A DNA stretch of 64,000 nt from an uncultured bacterium (GTDB lineage: Bacteria > Cyanobacteriota > Vampirovibrionia > Gastranaerophilales > Gastranaerophilaceae): positions 1 through 64,000 of the forward strand of contig CAPQCU010000012.1 of the NCBI GenBank assembly GCA_948684385.1, in the 5' to 3' direction. Under the pieces are notes generated by a model. That model was not told where the DNA came from and searched no databases. It saw only the letters and a program-made list of their open reading frames with translations. Numbering within the stretch: position 1 is the stretch's first letter; each line of letters starts with the position of its first letter. The position numbers and the translations under genes are program-made. Below, one piece after another: positions 8,884 to 16,861 of this stretch.

Positions 8884-10545
8884 ATGAACGACATTTTAAG
8901 AGAGACAATTAAGCTTGTACCTGAGCAGCCCGGCTGTTATCTTTATTATGATAAAGACGGTGAAATAATTTATGTCGGAAAAGCCAAAAACTTAAAACGC
9001 AGAGTTTATAGTTATTTTCATAAGCAGCATAATGACAGCGTAAAAACAAAAGTTCTTGTTTCTCAAATTGAAAAGCTTGAATACATAATCACAGACTCCG
9101 AAGTCGAAGCTTTAATATTAGAATCCCATTTAATCAAGCAGCACAAGCCGCGTTACAACATTCTTCTAAAAGACGATAAAAAGTATCCGTATTTCTTAAT
9201 TACAGATGAAGATTTTCCGCGGATTCAGGTTGTACGTAAAAAGAACCTTAATCCTGACAAAGGACGATTTTACGGTCCTTACACCGACGTAGGCGCGATG
9301 TATGCAACTCTTGATTTCCTAAAAAGACTTTTTCCGTTGAAACAATGTAAAAAGCCAAAATTTTCAAACCGCCCATGCCTGTATTATCACATTGGTAAGT
9401 GTTTAGCACCATGTCAGGGCAAAGTTACACCGGAAGAGTATCAAAATCTTATCAGACAGGTTGAATTATTCTTAAGCGGTAAACAAACAGAGCTTCTTAA
9501 ACAAATTCAGGAACAAATGCAAAAATACGCAGAAACTGAACAGTTTGAAAAAGCCGCAAAAATGCGTGACAGCTATCTTGATTTGCAAAAAACATTAGAG
9601 CGTCAAAAAGTCGTTTACGAAAATACAAAACTCAACGAAGATATTATTGCAGTGCTTTATGAGGATGGAATTCTCTCAATTGTTATAATGATGATTAGAG
9701 AAGGACGCTTAATCGACAAAAAAGATTTCTTCTACTTTGTTGACAACATTGATAAAACTGAATACTTTGAAACTTTCTTCCGTGACTATTATTCAGGATT
9801 AAAACTTGCATTCCCCGATAGAATTATTCTTGAAGAAATCGGAGATAAAGAGCTTTATCAGGATTGGTTAAAAGTTCTCTCAGGCAAAAAGGTTTCTATC
9901 AATTTTGCCAGGGGTAAATATAAAGAGTTATACGAGCTTGCACTCAAAAACGCTGCTAATCTTTTAGATAATGCGCGGCTCAAAAAAATGGCAGAAATTC
10001 GGGATGATTTTAACGAAGTAGGCTCTTATCTTGCTGAAAAACTGCGTTTAACAAACTTCCCGAACCGTATTGAGTGTTATGATATTTCCCACATTCAAGG
10101 TACAAATACTGTTGCTTCAATGGTCGTTTTCCAAAACGGATTACCTAAGAAAACTGCATACAGAAAATTCAAAATCCGCTCTACAGAAGGCAAGCCTGAT
10201 GATTTCTTATCAATGAAAGAAGTTCTCTCGCGCCGACTTGCGCGTTTGGGTGAACCAAAATGGGAAAAGCCTGATTTAATCATAATTGACGGTGGAAAAG
10301 GACAGCTTTCAAGTGTTATGCAAATTGTTGAAGAACTTGGAATAGAAGGTATCGACTTTGTATCTCTCGCAAAACGCGAAGAAGAAGTATTCCTTCCGCA
10401 ACAATCTGATTCAATCTTACTCCCGCGTGATTCAAATGCGCTGTATTTAATCCAGCGTATAAGAGATGAAGCGCACAGATTTGCGATTACATTCCACAGG
10501 GATTTACGCAGCAAGGCAATCAAGCATAATAATCTAACTTCTTAG
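8884..10545 (+). CDS. uvrC: Excinuclease ABC subunit C, lacking the C-terminal HhH region
   Basis: UvrC makes both incisions in nucleotide excision repair. The GIY-YIG nuclease domain is at the N-terminus (GCYLYYDKDGEIIYVGKAK), the UVR helix that contacts UvrB is near residues 197-235, and the RNase H-like nuclease domain is C-terminal (ECYDISHIQGT, then LIIIDGGKGQLSS). The protein stops soon after HRDLRSKA, at 553 residues. Typical UvrC is about 600 and ends in a helix-hairpin-helix DNA-binding pair, for which no coding trace remains downstream. The 3' end overlaps the convergent SprA-like gene by 26 bases. It is likely co-transcribed with uvrA. Confidence 0.95.
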   Translation: MNDILRETIKLVPEQPGCYLYYDKDGEIIYVGKAKNLKRRVYSYFHKQHNDSVKTKVLVSQIEKLEYIITDSEVEALILESHLIKQHKPRYNILLKDDKKYPYFLITDEDFPRIQVVRKKNLNPDKGRFYGPYTDVGAMYATLDFLKRLFPLKQCKKPKFSNRPCLYYHIGKCLAPCQGKVTPEEYQNLIRQVELFLSGKQTELLKQIQEQMQKYAETEQFEKAAKMRDSYLDLQKTLERQKVVYENTKLNEDIIAVLYEDGILSIVIMMIREGRLIDKKDFFYFVDNIDKTEYFETFFRDYYSGLKLAFPDRIILEEIGDKELYQDWLKVLSGKKVSINFARGKYKELYELALKNAANLLDNARLKKMAEIRDDFNEVGSYLAEKLRLTNFPNRIECYDISHIQGTNTVASMVVFQNGLPKKTAYRKFKIRSTEGKPDDFLSMKEVLSRRLARLGEPKWEKPDLIIIDGGKGQLSSVMQIVEELGIEGIDFVSLAKREEEVFLPQQSDSILLPRDSNALYLIQRIRDEAHRFAITFHRDLRSKAIKHNNLTS

Positions 10546-10864
10546 CCTGAGCTTTAATCTGCTGCGCTTGCGCAGCCACTTTGTAATCCTGTGCCGAAGG
10601 GTCAGAAGGCGCCATTGCTGCTTCAATTACAGTATTAGCATTATCTATAGTTTTTTTAGGATTTTTCGGATTTAATGTCGGCATCTTAATAGAAACATGC
10701 CCGCCAATTGGAATTCCATGCGCGTTTCTTTCAATAACAATAGCCCCGGCTAAAGCTCCGGCAGCGCGTTTATGCGCCATCTCATGCTTGTAAATCTCAT
10801 CAAAATTACTTTTAATCAATGCCTGACGTTGATTTTTGACAGCTGAAATGTTCATTAAATTCAT
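10520..10864 (-). CDS. SprA-family putative metalloprotease domain protein
   Basis: The 114-residue product has the layout of the SprA-related family: an HEMAH motif near residue 27 (the family's HExxH-like metal site), a GGHVSIKMP strand, and the typical tail MAPSDPSAQDYKVAAQA followed by a charged helix. The start at 10864 has an AAGGAGA site eight bases upstream; a longer frame to 10909 would include the promoter. The family often carries a longer N-terminal extension that is absent here. The substrate is unknown. It converges on uvrC with a 26-base overlap of the two coding ends, and follows bioB from its own promoter. Confidence 0.72.
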   Translation of the reverse strand: MNLMNISAVKNQRQALIKSNFDEIYKHEMAHKRAAGALAGAIVIERNAHGIPIGGHVSIKMPTLNPKNPKKTIDNANTVIEAAMAPSDPSAQDYKVAAQAQQIKAQAKKLDYYA

Positions 10865-10889
10865 AACACACATCTCCTTTAGACTTACC

Positions 10890-10917
10890 ATTATACTCAT
10901 TTTTTGCAAGATTGCAA
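10890..10917 (-). promoter_or_regulatory. Promoter of the SprA-like gene
   Basis: On the minus strand TTGCAA (10912-10917) and TATAAT (10890-10895) are separated by 16 bases. The -35 lies inside the 3' end of bioB. An AAGGAGA site lies between the promoter and the ATG at 10864. Confidence 0.55.
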
Positions 10918-11799
10918 GAGGTCATAATCCTCATCAAAATCTACGCCTTTTGTAGTCAAATAATCTCCTGAAAGCATTCCGTTAATTCCGGCACGAAAAC
11001 CAAGTTTCTGAGCCTTTTTAGAAAGTCGTGTACTTCTTCCTCCCGCATATCTCAATATTGTATCCGGCATTACAAGTCTGAAAATACAAATAGTTTTCAA
11101 GACCTCTTCTTCCGTAATTTTATCCTCATACCCTTCAAGCGCAGTTCCTTTAATCGGATTTAAAATGTTTATTGGAACAGTTTCCGGATTAAGTTCAGCA
11201 AGAGAAAGTACCATATCGACTCTGTCTTCCCTTGTTTCACCCATACCCAAAATCACACCTGTGCAAGCCTCTATTCCATATTTTTTCAGAAGTTTTACGG
11301 TATTAATCCTGTCTTCAAACTTATGTGTTGTACAAATTTCTTTATGATAATTTTTAGAAGTATTAATATTATGATTAAATCTTTCAACACCTGCTTCTTT
11401 AATCTGTTTTATTTGCTCTTCGCTTAAAAGTCCAAGTGAAGCACAGCAATGAATTCCATCTATCTTAGAAACAGCCCTAATCATCTCTAAAATTTTCTTA
11501 AAATCTTCACCCTGTTCCGCACGACCGGAAGTCACTATGCAAAATCTTGAAGCACCATTATCACGTGCGCGAAGCGCAGCTTCGCGCACCTCCTCTACTT
11601 CCATTAACGGATGACAAATTATTTCTGCGTGATTGTGGATACTCTGGGAACAGTATTTGCAATTCTCGCCGCACTTACCGGTTCTGGCACTAATTATTGA
11701 ACAGACTTCCACATTTCGACTAAACGGCAGCTTCTCTACCTTTTCTACCAAAGTCATCAAATCTTCATCATATAATTTTAATAATTCTTGCTTATTCAT
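10897..11799 (-). CDS. bioB: Biotin synthase
   Basis: BioB is the radical SAM enzyme that inserts sulfur into dethiobiotin, the last step of biotin synthesis. The [4Fe-4S] motif CGENCKYC is at about residue 43. The cysteines expected to hold the sacrificial [2Fe-2S] cluster are visible in SRFCIVTSG, IHCCASLG and IEACTGVIL, and RYAGGR carries the arginine ligand. At 300 residues it is a compact family member. The start overlaps the mnmA stop by four bases, so it is coupled to the operon nadA-mnmA-bioB. Other biotin genes are not in the window. Confidence 0.95.
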   Translation of the reverse strand: MNKQELLKLYDEDLMTLVEKVEKLPFSRNVEVCSIISARTGKCGENCKYCSQSIHNHAEIICHPLMEVEEVREAALRARDNGASRFCIVTSGRAEQGEDFKKILEMIRAVSKIDGIHCCASLGLLSEEQIKQIKEAGVERFNHNINTSKNYHKEICTTHKFEDRINTVKLLKKYGIEACTGVILGMGETREDRVDMVLSLAELNPETVPINILNPIKGTALEGYEDKITEEEVLKTICIFRLVMPDTILRYAGGRSTRLSKKAQKLGFRAGINGMLSGDYLTTKGVDFDEDYDLLQSCKK

Positions 11800-12833
11800 A
11801 ATATAATTCCTCCGCCTAATACAACATCACCGTCATAAAGTACAACTGACTGTCCCGGGGCTATTGATTTTTGCATATTCTCAAATTCCACTTTTATAAT
11901 TCCATCTTCCACTTCGTCTACACTCACATTCGTTGGCTGCTGGGTAGAACGAATTTTTGCCTGGCAATGTTTCTTAAATTCTTCCAACCGGCTAGGGTTG
12001 CCGGCATACAAAACATTACTCATAGTCTCATCTTTAAATCCGACTACAACTTCATTTGTTTCAGCTCTGAGTTCAAGAACATACAAAGGTTCAGAAGCAC
12101 TAACCCCCAGCCCCTTTCTCTGCCCGATTGTATAATTCCAAATACCTTTATGTTTGCCCAAAACCTTACCGGATAAGTCTACAATATTACCTTCAACATC
12201 TTTTACCCCGAGAAGTTCATTGTAGTCGCCATCGTAAAAATCCTGAGAATCAGGTTTTTCGGCAACATTTAATCCGTTTTCTTTTGCTATTTTTCTTATT
12301 TCTTCTTTTGTGTAATCTCCCAACGGCAGTATAATATTTTCTAATTGTTCTTTTGTTAATCGGTAAAGAAAGTATGATTGGTCTTTTTTAGGGTCAACGC
12401 CGCATTTTAAAATACCATTATCTATACGAGAATAATGCCCTGTTGCAAATTTATCAAACTTAATTCCCTGTCTGCGTGCAAGTTCGGGCAAAACTCCGAA
12501 CTTCACCAAAGAATTACACCTAATACAAGGATTCGGAGTTTTGCCCTTAAGATATTCCGATTTAAAATAATCAAGCACAATTTCTTCGTACTCTTCCACA
12601 CAATCAAAAACATAATAAGGAATTCCTATTTGTTCTGCAATTCTGCGCACTTCTTCAATATCTTCTTTCTCATCAGGACCGTAACAAGCTCCATGAGAAC
12701 ATTTATGCGCAACATTACCTCGGTCTCTGTAAATCGACATTGTTGCACCAATTACATTATGACCTTGCTGTTTTAAAATCAATGCAGCAACTGATGAGTC
12801 TACACCGCCGGATAAACCTACCAATATATTCAT
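11796..12833 (-). CDS. mnmA: tRNA 2-thiouridylase, MnmA variant with altered cysteines
   Basis: MnmA activates U34 of certain tRNAs with ATP and adds sulfur. The PP-loop SGGVDSS is at residues 7-13 and the usual TIGQRKGLG motif is near residue 235. The cysteine pattern is unusual. The first catalytic site reads NPCIRCN, where the E. coli enzyme has NPDILCN. The second cysteine region, normally STGICFIGE, reads DSQDFYDGDY without cysteine. There is also a C-x4-C near residue 45 (CSHGAC). This suggests a variant subgroup that may hold an Fe-S cluster differently. The ATG at 12833 overlaps the nadA stop by four bases and has an AGAGG site; a TTG two codons upstream is rejected. Confidence 0.85.
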   Translation of the reverse strand: MNILVGLSGGVDSSVAALILKQQGHNVIGATMSIYRDRGNVAHKCSHGACYGPDEKEDIEEVRRIAEQIGIPYYVFDCVEEYEEIVLDYFKSEYLKGKTPNPCIRCNSLVKFGVLPELARRQGIKFDKFATGHYSRIDNGILKCGVDPKKDQSYFLYRLTKEQLENIILPLGDYTKEEIRKIAKENGLNVAEKPDSQDFYDGDYNELLGVKDVEGNIVDLSGKVLGKHKGIWNYTIGQRKGLGVSASEPLYVLELRAETNEVVVGFKDETMSNVLYAGNPSRLEEFKKHCQAKIRSTQQPTNVSVDEVEDGIIKVEFENMQKSIAPGQSVVLYDGDVVLGGGIIL

Positions 12834-13735
12834 TTGCAAACCTCTATCATTTTATCTATACATTTTTTTGCATTATCAAAAATATCTTTTTTTATATTTA
12901 TTTCGTGCTCTTCATTTCTAAGCGCATTATAAACATCCTCCAATGAATTCCATTTCATATTCTGGCAAACTATATCATCACGTATTAATATGAACTCTTT
13001 TTGCGGATAATCTCTTTTAAGTCTATCCACAACACCTTTTTCTGTTGCAATAACAAACTGTTTGTCTAAACTTTTCGCAGCATAAGCCATAATCTCTTTA
13101 GTAGAACCTACAAAATCCGCAAGTTTTGAAACTTCAGTATGACACTCCGGATGAGCAAGGATTTTCGTATGAGGATAAACTTTACGGGCATTCTCAATGT
13201 CTTCAACTCTTATCTTCAAGTGTGTCGGACAAAAACCGTTGTAAGTAATTACCCTAACATCATTCAATTTCTTCTCAACCCATTTTCCCAAATAAGCATC
13301 CGGCAAAAATAAAATTTCTTTTGCTCCAAGACTTTTTACAACATCAACTGCATTAGAACTTGTACAGCAGATATCGCATTCAGTTTTAACTTCTGCTGTA
13401 GAATTAATATAACAAACTGCAGGTACATTAGGATGTTGCATTCTGAATTGTCTTAATTCTTTTACCCCAATCATATCAGCCATAAAACATCCGGAATTCA
13501 AATTAGGAAGCAAAACTTTCTTATTGGGGTTCAAAAGCTTGGCAGACTGTGCCATAAAGTGAACTCCAGCAAATACAATAATATCAGCATCAGCTTCACG
13601 CGCCTTTTTACTCAAATAAAAAGAATCACCTACATAATCCGAAATCTCATCAAGTTCAACCGACTGGTAGCAATGTGTCAAAATAATTGCATTCTTTTCT
13701 TTTTTTAACTTTTTTATCTCATCTATATAATTCAT
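12830..13735 (-). CDS. nadA: Quinolinate synthase
   Basis: NadA condenses iminoaspartate with dihydroxyacetone phosphate to quinolinate in NAD synthesis, using a [4Fe-4S] cluster. The family landmarks are HCYQSVELDEISDYVGDS near the N-terminus, then NSGCFMADM, CDICCTSSNA and HPECH, which supply the cluster cysteines and active-site histidines. Its 301 residues fit the family. It is the first gene of a minus-strand operon with mnmA and bioB, each junction overlapping by four bases. All three products depend on Fe-S or sulfur chemistry. nadB and nadC are not in view. Confidence 0.96.
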   Translation of the reverse strand: MNYIDEIKKLKKEKNAIILTHCYQSVELDEISDYVGDSFYLSKKAREADADIIVFAGVHFMAQSAKLLNPNKKVLLPNLNSGCFMADMIGVKELRQFRMQHPNVPAVCYINSTAEVKTECDICCTSSNAVDVVKSLGAKEILFLPDAYLGKWVEKKLNDVRVITYNGFCPTHLKIRVEDIENARKVYPHTKILAHPECHTEVSKLADFVGSTKEIMAYAAKSLDKQFVIATEKGVVDRLKRDYPQKEFILIRDDIVCQNMKWNSLEDVYNALRNEEHEINIKKDIFDNAKKCIDKMIEVCK

Positions 13736-13746
13736 ACGTCCTCTTT

Positions 13747-13799
13747 TTATGGTATGCCATAAGATATATGTTATACCAAAAATAATTTTATGCTACAAT
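13747..13799 (+). promoter_or_regulatory. Leaderless promoter and possible operator of the DtxR-like gene
   Basis: TGCTACAAT (hexamer 13794-13799) ends six bases before the ATG at 13806, with no ribosome binding site. Upstream, between nadA and this gene, ATGGTATGCCAT (13749-13760) is near-palindromic, and ATACC around 13773 repeats half of it. This could be an autoregulatory operator, but that is a guess. Confidence 0.45.
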
Positions 13800-13805
13800 A
13801 AATTT

Positions 13806-14279
13806 ATGAAAGAACTTACAAAAAGTTTAGAAAATTATCTTATTGCTGTTTATAAAATCATTGAAACAGAAGGAGCTGCGAGGGTTAGAGATGTATCAGA
13901 ATTTGTTAAAACAAATGCGGCTTCAACCTCAGAAGCTGTTAAAACTTTAACAAAAAAAGGATTCATTAATTACAAACCTTACGGAGTGATTACATTAACT
14001 AAAAAAGGGCAAAATGCCGCCGAAGAGAAGCTTACAAGGCACAAAACAATTGAAAACTTTTTGGAAAATGTCTTGATGTTAAATAAACAACATGCTGAAG
14101 ATTTAGAATTTTCCATGCCTGATGAAGTTTTAAACAGATTTGTTGATTATCTGACTTTCATGCAAAAATGTTCCTGCAAAGAACCTAAATGGATTAAAAG
14201 TTTTCAAGAATACACAAAAACTAGTAAAATGCCTGATAGATGCAAAAATTGTAAATCAGGTTGTTGCAACTGCAAATAA
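13806..14279 (+). CDS. DtxR/MntR-family metal-dependent regulator with Cys-rich tail
   Basis: The 157-residue protein has the N-terminal winged helix of this family (ENYLIAVYKIIETEGAARV, then SEAVKTLTKKGFINY and GVITLTKKG) followed by a dimerisation helix region (ARRHKTI-like, here TRHKTIENFL). Such regulators sense Fe2+ or Mn2+. The C-terminus is odd: CSCKEPKW and a last segment, DRCKNCKSGCCNCK, with seven cysteines in fourteen residues. It may bind metal or a cluster. The start at 13806 is set by the -10 element six bases upstream, so the mRNA is probably leaderless; a longer frame to 13749 would run through the promoter. It lies directly upstream of the pyruvate formate-lyase genes on the same strand. 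Confidence 0.82.
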   Translation: MKELTKSLENYLIAVYKIIETEGAARVRDVSEFVKTNAASTSEAVKTLTKKGFINYKPYGVITLTKKGQNAAEEKLTRHKTIENFLENVLMLNKQHAEDLEFSMPDEVLNRFVDYLTFMQKCSCKEPKWIKSFQEYTKTSKMPDRCKNCKSGCCNCK

Positions 14280-14301
14280 AATTAACAAAATCTTAACACT
14301 T

Positions 14302-14344
14302 GTTGTAAATACAACTGTTCCATATTTTTTTTTAGATATATAAT
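14302..14344 (+). promoter_or_regulatory. Predicted activated promoter of the pyruvate formate-lyase genes
   Basis: TATAAT (14339-14344) has no good -35. Instead a perfect palindrome GTTGTA-AA-TACAAC (14302-14315) is centred about 42 bases before the expected transcript start. That is the spacing used by Crp/Fnr-type class II activators. The regulator is unknown. A leader of about 55 bases with an AAGGAG site follows. Confidence 0.5.
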
Positions 14345-14406
14345 AGTAGTAATAGTTAGTGATAGAAATCCGCTCTTAAGTTGGCGGTAAAGACAAGGAG
14401 ATTAAA

Positions 14407-16491
14407 ATGTCAGAATTAACATTAGAAAAAAAATCTTCAACCAGCGATTTCGTAGGCGGCAAATGGCAGTCAGAAATCAATGTTAGAGATTTTATCCAGA
14501 AAAACTACACACCTTATGATGGTGATTCAAGCTTTTTAGCTGGTCCTACCGAAGCTACGACTAAGCTTTGGGAAGAATGCTGCGAATTGTTCAAAAAAGA
14601 ACGTGAAAACGGCGGCGTTTTAGATATGGATACAAAAATCGTATCTACAATCACTTCTCACGGTGCAGGATATATCGATAAAAGTTTAGAAAAAATCGTA
14701 GGGGTTCAAACAGATGCACCTCTTAAACGTTCATTACAACCATTCGGCGGTATCAGAATGGCTGAAACTTCTTGCAAATCTTACGGCTATGAAGTAGATC
14801 CTGAAGTTACAGAAATCTTCACAAAATACAGAAAAACTCACAACCAGGGTGTATTCGATGTTTACACACCTGAAATGAGAAAAGCTCGTCACTCAGCTAT
14901 CTTAACAGGACTTCCTGATGCTTACGGACGCGGACGTATCATAGGCGACTACAGAAGAATCGCTCTTTATGGTATCGACAGATTAATCGAAGACAAAAAA
15001 GCTCAGCACGCTTCTTTAGACGGAGAAATGACTCCTGATAAAATCCAGTTAAAAGAAGAAATTTCTGAACAAATCAGAGCTCTTCAGGAAATGGCTGAAT
15101 TAGGCGACACTTATGGTTTCGATATCAGAAAACCTGCTTCTAACGCTAAAGAAGCTATTCAATGGTTATACTTCGGTTACTTATCAGCTGTTAAAGAACA
15201 AAACGGTGCAGCTATGTCAGTTGGTAGAACTTCTACTTTCTTAGACATCTTCATTGAAAGAGATTTGAGAAACGGTGTTATCACTGAATCTGAAGCTCAG
15301 GAAATGATTGACCACTTTATCATAAAGTTGAGATTAGTTAAATTCGCAAGAACTCCTGAATACAATTCATTGTTCTCAGGCGACCCTACTTGGGTAACTG
15401 AATCAATCGGTGGTGTTGGTATCGACGGTCGTCATATGGTTACTAAAAACTCTTTCCGTTACCTTCACACTCTTGAAAACTTGGGTACAGCTCCTGAGCC
15501 AAACTTGACAGTATTGTGGTCAAAAAGATTACCACACAACTTCAAACAGTACGCTGCGCACATTTCAATCACAACTTCATCTATTCAATATGAAAACGAT
15601 GATATGATGAGAGTTACTCACGGTGATGATTATGCTATTGCTTGCTGCGTATCTTCAATGGTTGTTGGTAAAGAAATGCAGTTCTTCGGCGCTCGTGCTA
15701 ACTTAGCAAAATGCTTGCTTTACGCAATCAACGGCGGTGTAGACGAAAGACTTAAAGAGCAAATCGGTCCTAAATTCAGACCAATCACTTCTGAATACCT
15801 TAACTACGACGAAGTAATGGAAAGATACGAAGACATGATGGAATGGTTAGCAGGACTTTATGTTAACACATTGAACTGCATCCACTACATGCACGACAAA
15901 TACTGCTATGAAAGATCTCAAATGGCTCTTCATGACAGAGACGTTAAGAGATACTTCGCTACAGGTATTGCAGGTTTAAGTGTTGTTGCTGACTCACTTT
16001 CTGCAATCAAATACGCTAAAGTTAAAACTATCCGTGATGAAAACGGTATCGTAGTTGATTACGAAGTTGAAGGTGATTTCCCTAAATATGGTAACAACGA
16101 TGACAGAGTTGACCAAATCGCTGTAGACCTTGTTAAGAAATTCATGAACATGATTAGAAGCCACTATACTTATAGAAACTCTATTCCTACAATGTCTATC
16201 TTAACAATCACTTCAAACGTTGTTTACGGTAAGAAAACAGGTAACACTCCTGACGGAAGAAAAGCTGGTATTCCTCTAGCTCCTGGTGCTAACCCGATGC
16301 ACGGACGTGACTCTCACGGTGCTGTTGCTTCATTAGCTTCAGTTGCAAAACTTCCGTTCAGCGATGCTCAAGACGGTATCTCAAATACTTTCTCTATCAT
16401 TCCTAACGCTTTAGGTAAAGACGAAGTATTTATGGGCGACCTTGATATCCAGCTTGACTGCGGATGCTGCGAAGGCACTTGCGGCTGCTAG
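14407..16491 (+). CDS. pflB: Pyruvate formate-lyase large subunit without glycyl radical domain
   Basis: The enzyme converts pyruvate and CoA to acetyl-CoA and formate in anaerobic metabolism. The 694 residues match PFL from the N-terminus through the active-site pair IACCVSSM (Cys413-Cys414) and on to [16 protein letters not shown] and PNALGKDEV. The family normally continues into the glycyl-radical domain. Here the protein ends in a short tail, [11 protein letters not shown], with five cysteines, and stops. The missing domain is encoded by the next gene, so the two together cover a full PFL. The codon choice is uniform and suggests high expression. AAGGAG precedes the ATG. The activating enzyme pflA lies at 24.8 kb. 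Confidence 0.93.
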   Translation: MSELTLEKKSSTSDFVGGKWQSEINVRDFIQKNYTPYDGDSSFLAGPTEATTKLWEECCELFKKERENGGVLDMDTKIVSTITSHGAGYIDKSLEKIVGVQTDAPLKRSLQPFGGIRMAETSCKSYGYEVDPEVTEIFTKYRKTHNQGVFDVYTPEMRKARHSAILTGLPDAYGRGRIIGDYRRIALYGIDRLIEDKKAQHASLDGEMTPDKIQLKEEISEQIRALQEMAELGDTYGFDIRKPASNAKEAIQWLYFGYLSAVKEQNGAAMSVGRTSTFLDIFIERDLRNGVITESEAQEMIDHFIIKLRLVKFARTPEYNSLFSGDPTWVTESIGGVGIDGRHMVTKNSFRYLHTLENLGTAPEPNLTVLWSKRLPHNFKQYAAHISITTSSIQYENDDMMRVTHGDDYAIACCVSSMVVGKEMQFFGARANLAKCLLYAINGGVDERLKEQIGPKFRPITSEYLNYDEVMERYEDMMEWLAGLYVNTLNCIHYMHDKYCYERSQMALHDRDVKRYFATGIAGLSVVADSLSAIKYAKVKTIRDENGIVVDYEVEGDFPKYGNNDDRVDQIAVDLVKKFMNMIRSHYTYRNSIPTMSILTITSNVVYGKKTGNTPDGRKAGIPLAPGANPMHGRDSHGAVASLASVAKLPFSDAQDGISNTFSIIPNALGKDEVFMGDLDIQLDCGCCEGTCGC

Positions 16492-16493
16492 TG

Positions 16494-16502
16494 GGGGTAA
16501 AT
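16494..16502 (+). repeat. GGGGTAAAT motif after the pflB stop
   Basis: One copy of the dispersed 9-base motif begins three bases after the pflB stop codon, in the sense direction. Confidence 0.6.
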
Positions 16503-16511
16503 ATAGATTTG

Positions 16512-16533
16512 GCTGGTAGGTATTCCTACCAGC
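16512..16533 (+). promoter_or_regulatory. Hairpin between the two pyruvate formate-lyase genes
   Basis: GCTGGTAGG (16512-16520) and CCTACCAGC (16525-16533) form a perfect 9-base stem with a 4-base loop, followed by TTTAAAT. It could be a leaky terminator or an RNA processing or stabilising element setting the ratio of the subunits. An AGAAAGGA ribosome binding site for the small gene follows. Confidence 0.6.
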
Positions 16534-16556
16534 TTTAAATAGAAAGGATAATTAAA

Positions 16557-16805
16557 ATGGCAACACAACAAGAAGAAAATTTAATAAATCTTTTAGATGG
16601 TTACGTTGAAAAAGGCGGACACCACCTTAACGTTAACGTGTTCAACAGAGACACTTTGCTTGATGCTCAAGCTCACCCTGAAAAATATCCTCAACTTACA
16701 GTTAGAGTTTCAGGATACGCTGTAAACTTCATCAAGTTGACTAAAGAACAACAAGATGACGTTATCTCAAGAACTTTCCACGGCTCAATCGGCTGCGGTT
16801 GCTAG
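16557..16805 (+). CDS. Stand-alone glycyl radical subunit of pyruvate formate-lyase
   Basis: The 82-residue protein is the C-terminal domain of [23 protein letters not shown], then RVSGYAVNF with the radical glycine at residue 53, then [14 protein letters not shown]. It ends in an extra GCGC tail. It resembles the E. coli spare part YfiD/GrcA, but here the neighbouring large subunit has no such domain of its own, so this protein should be essential for activity. The small protein would carry the radical made by PflA and dock on the large subunit beside its Cys pair. Cysteine tails on both partners may join or position them. Confidence 0.92.
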   Translation: MATQQEENLINLLDGYVEKGGHHLNVNVFNRDTLLDAQAHPEKYPQLTVRVSGYAVNFIKLTKEQQDDVISRTFHGSIGCGC

Positions 16806-16820
16806 AGATTTGTAAAATAA

Positions 16821-16853
16821 AAAGAGGCGCATCAAATGATGCGCCTCTTTTTT
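16821..16853. terminator. Bidirectional terminator after the glycyl radical gene
   Basis: A perfect 14-base stem (16821-16834 with 16837-16850) has a 2-base loop and is followed by more T residues. The minus-strand MBL gene ends just beyond it, so it can serve both directions. Confidence 0.9.
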
Positions 16854-16861
16854 ACACTTTT

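Noticed and set aside
10095..10523. Open frame of 142 codons opposite uvrC
   Set aside because: It is antisense to the conserved RNase H-like domain of UvrC and has no recognisable features.
16492..16556. Split PFL as a simple frameshift or sequencing error
   Set aside because: No frame joins the two parts: the gap has a stop, a hairpin, a ribosome binding site and a fresh start, and both ends have extra cysteine tails.
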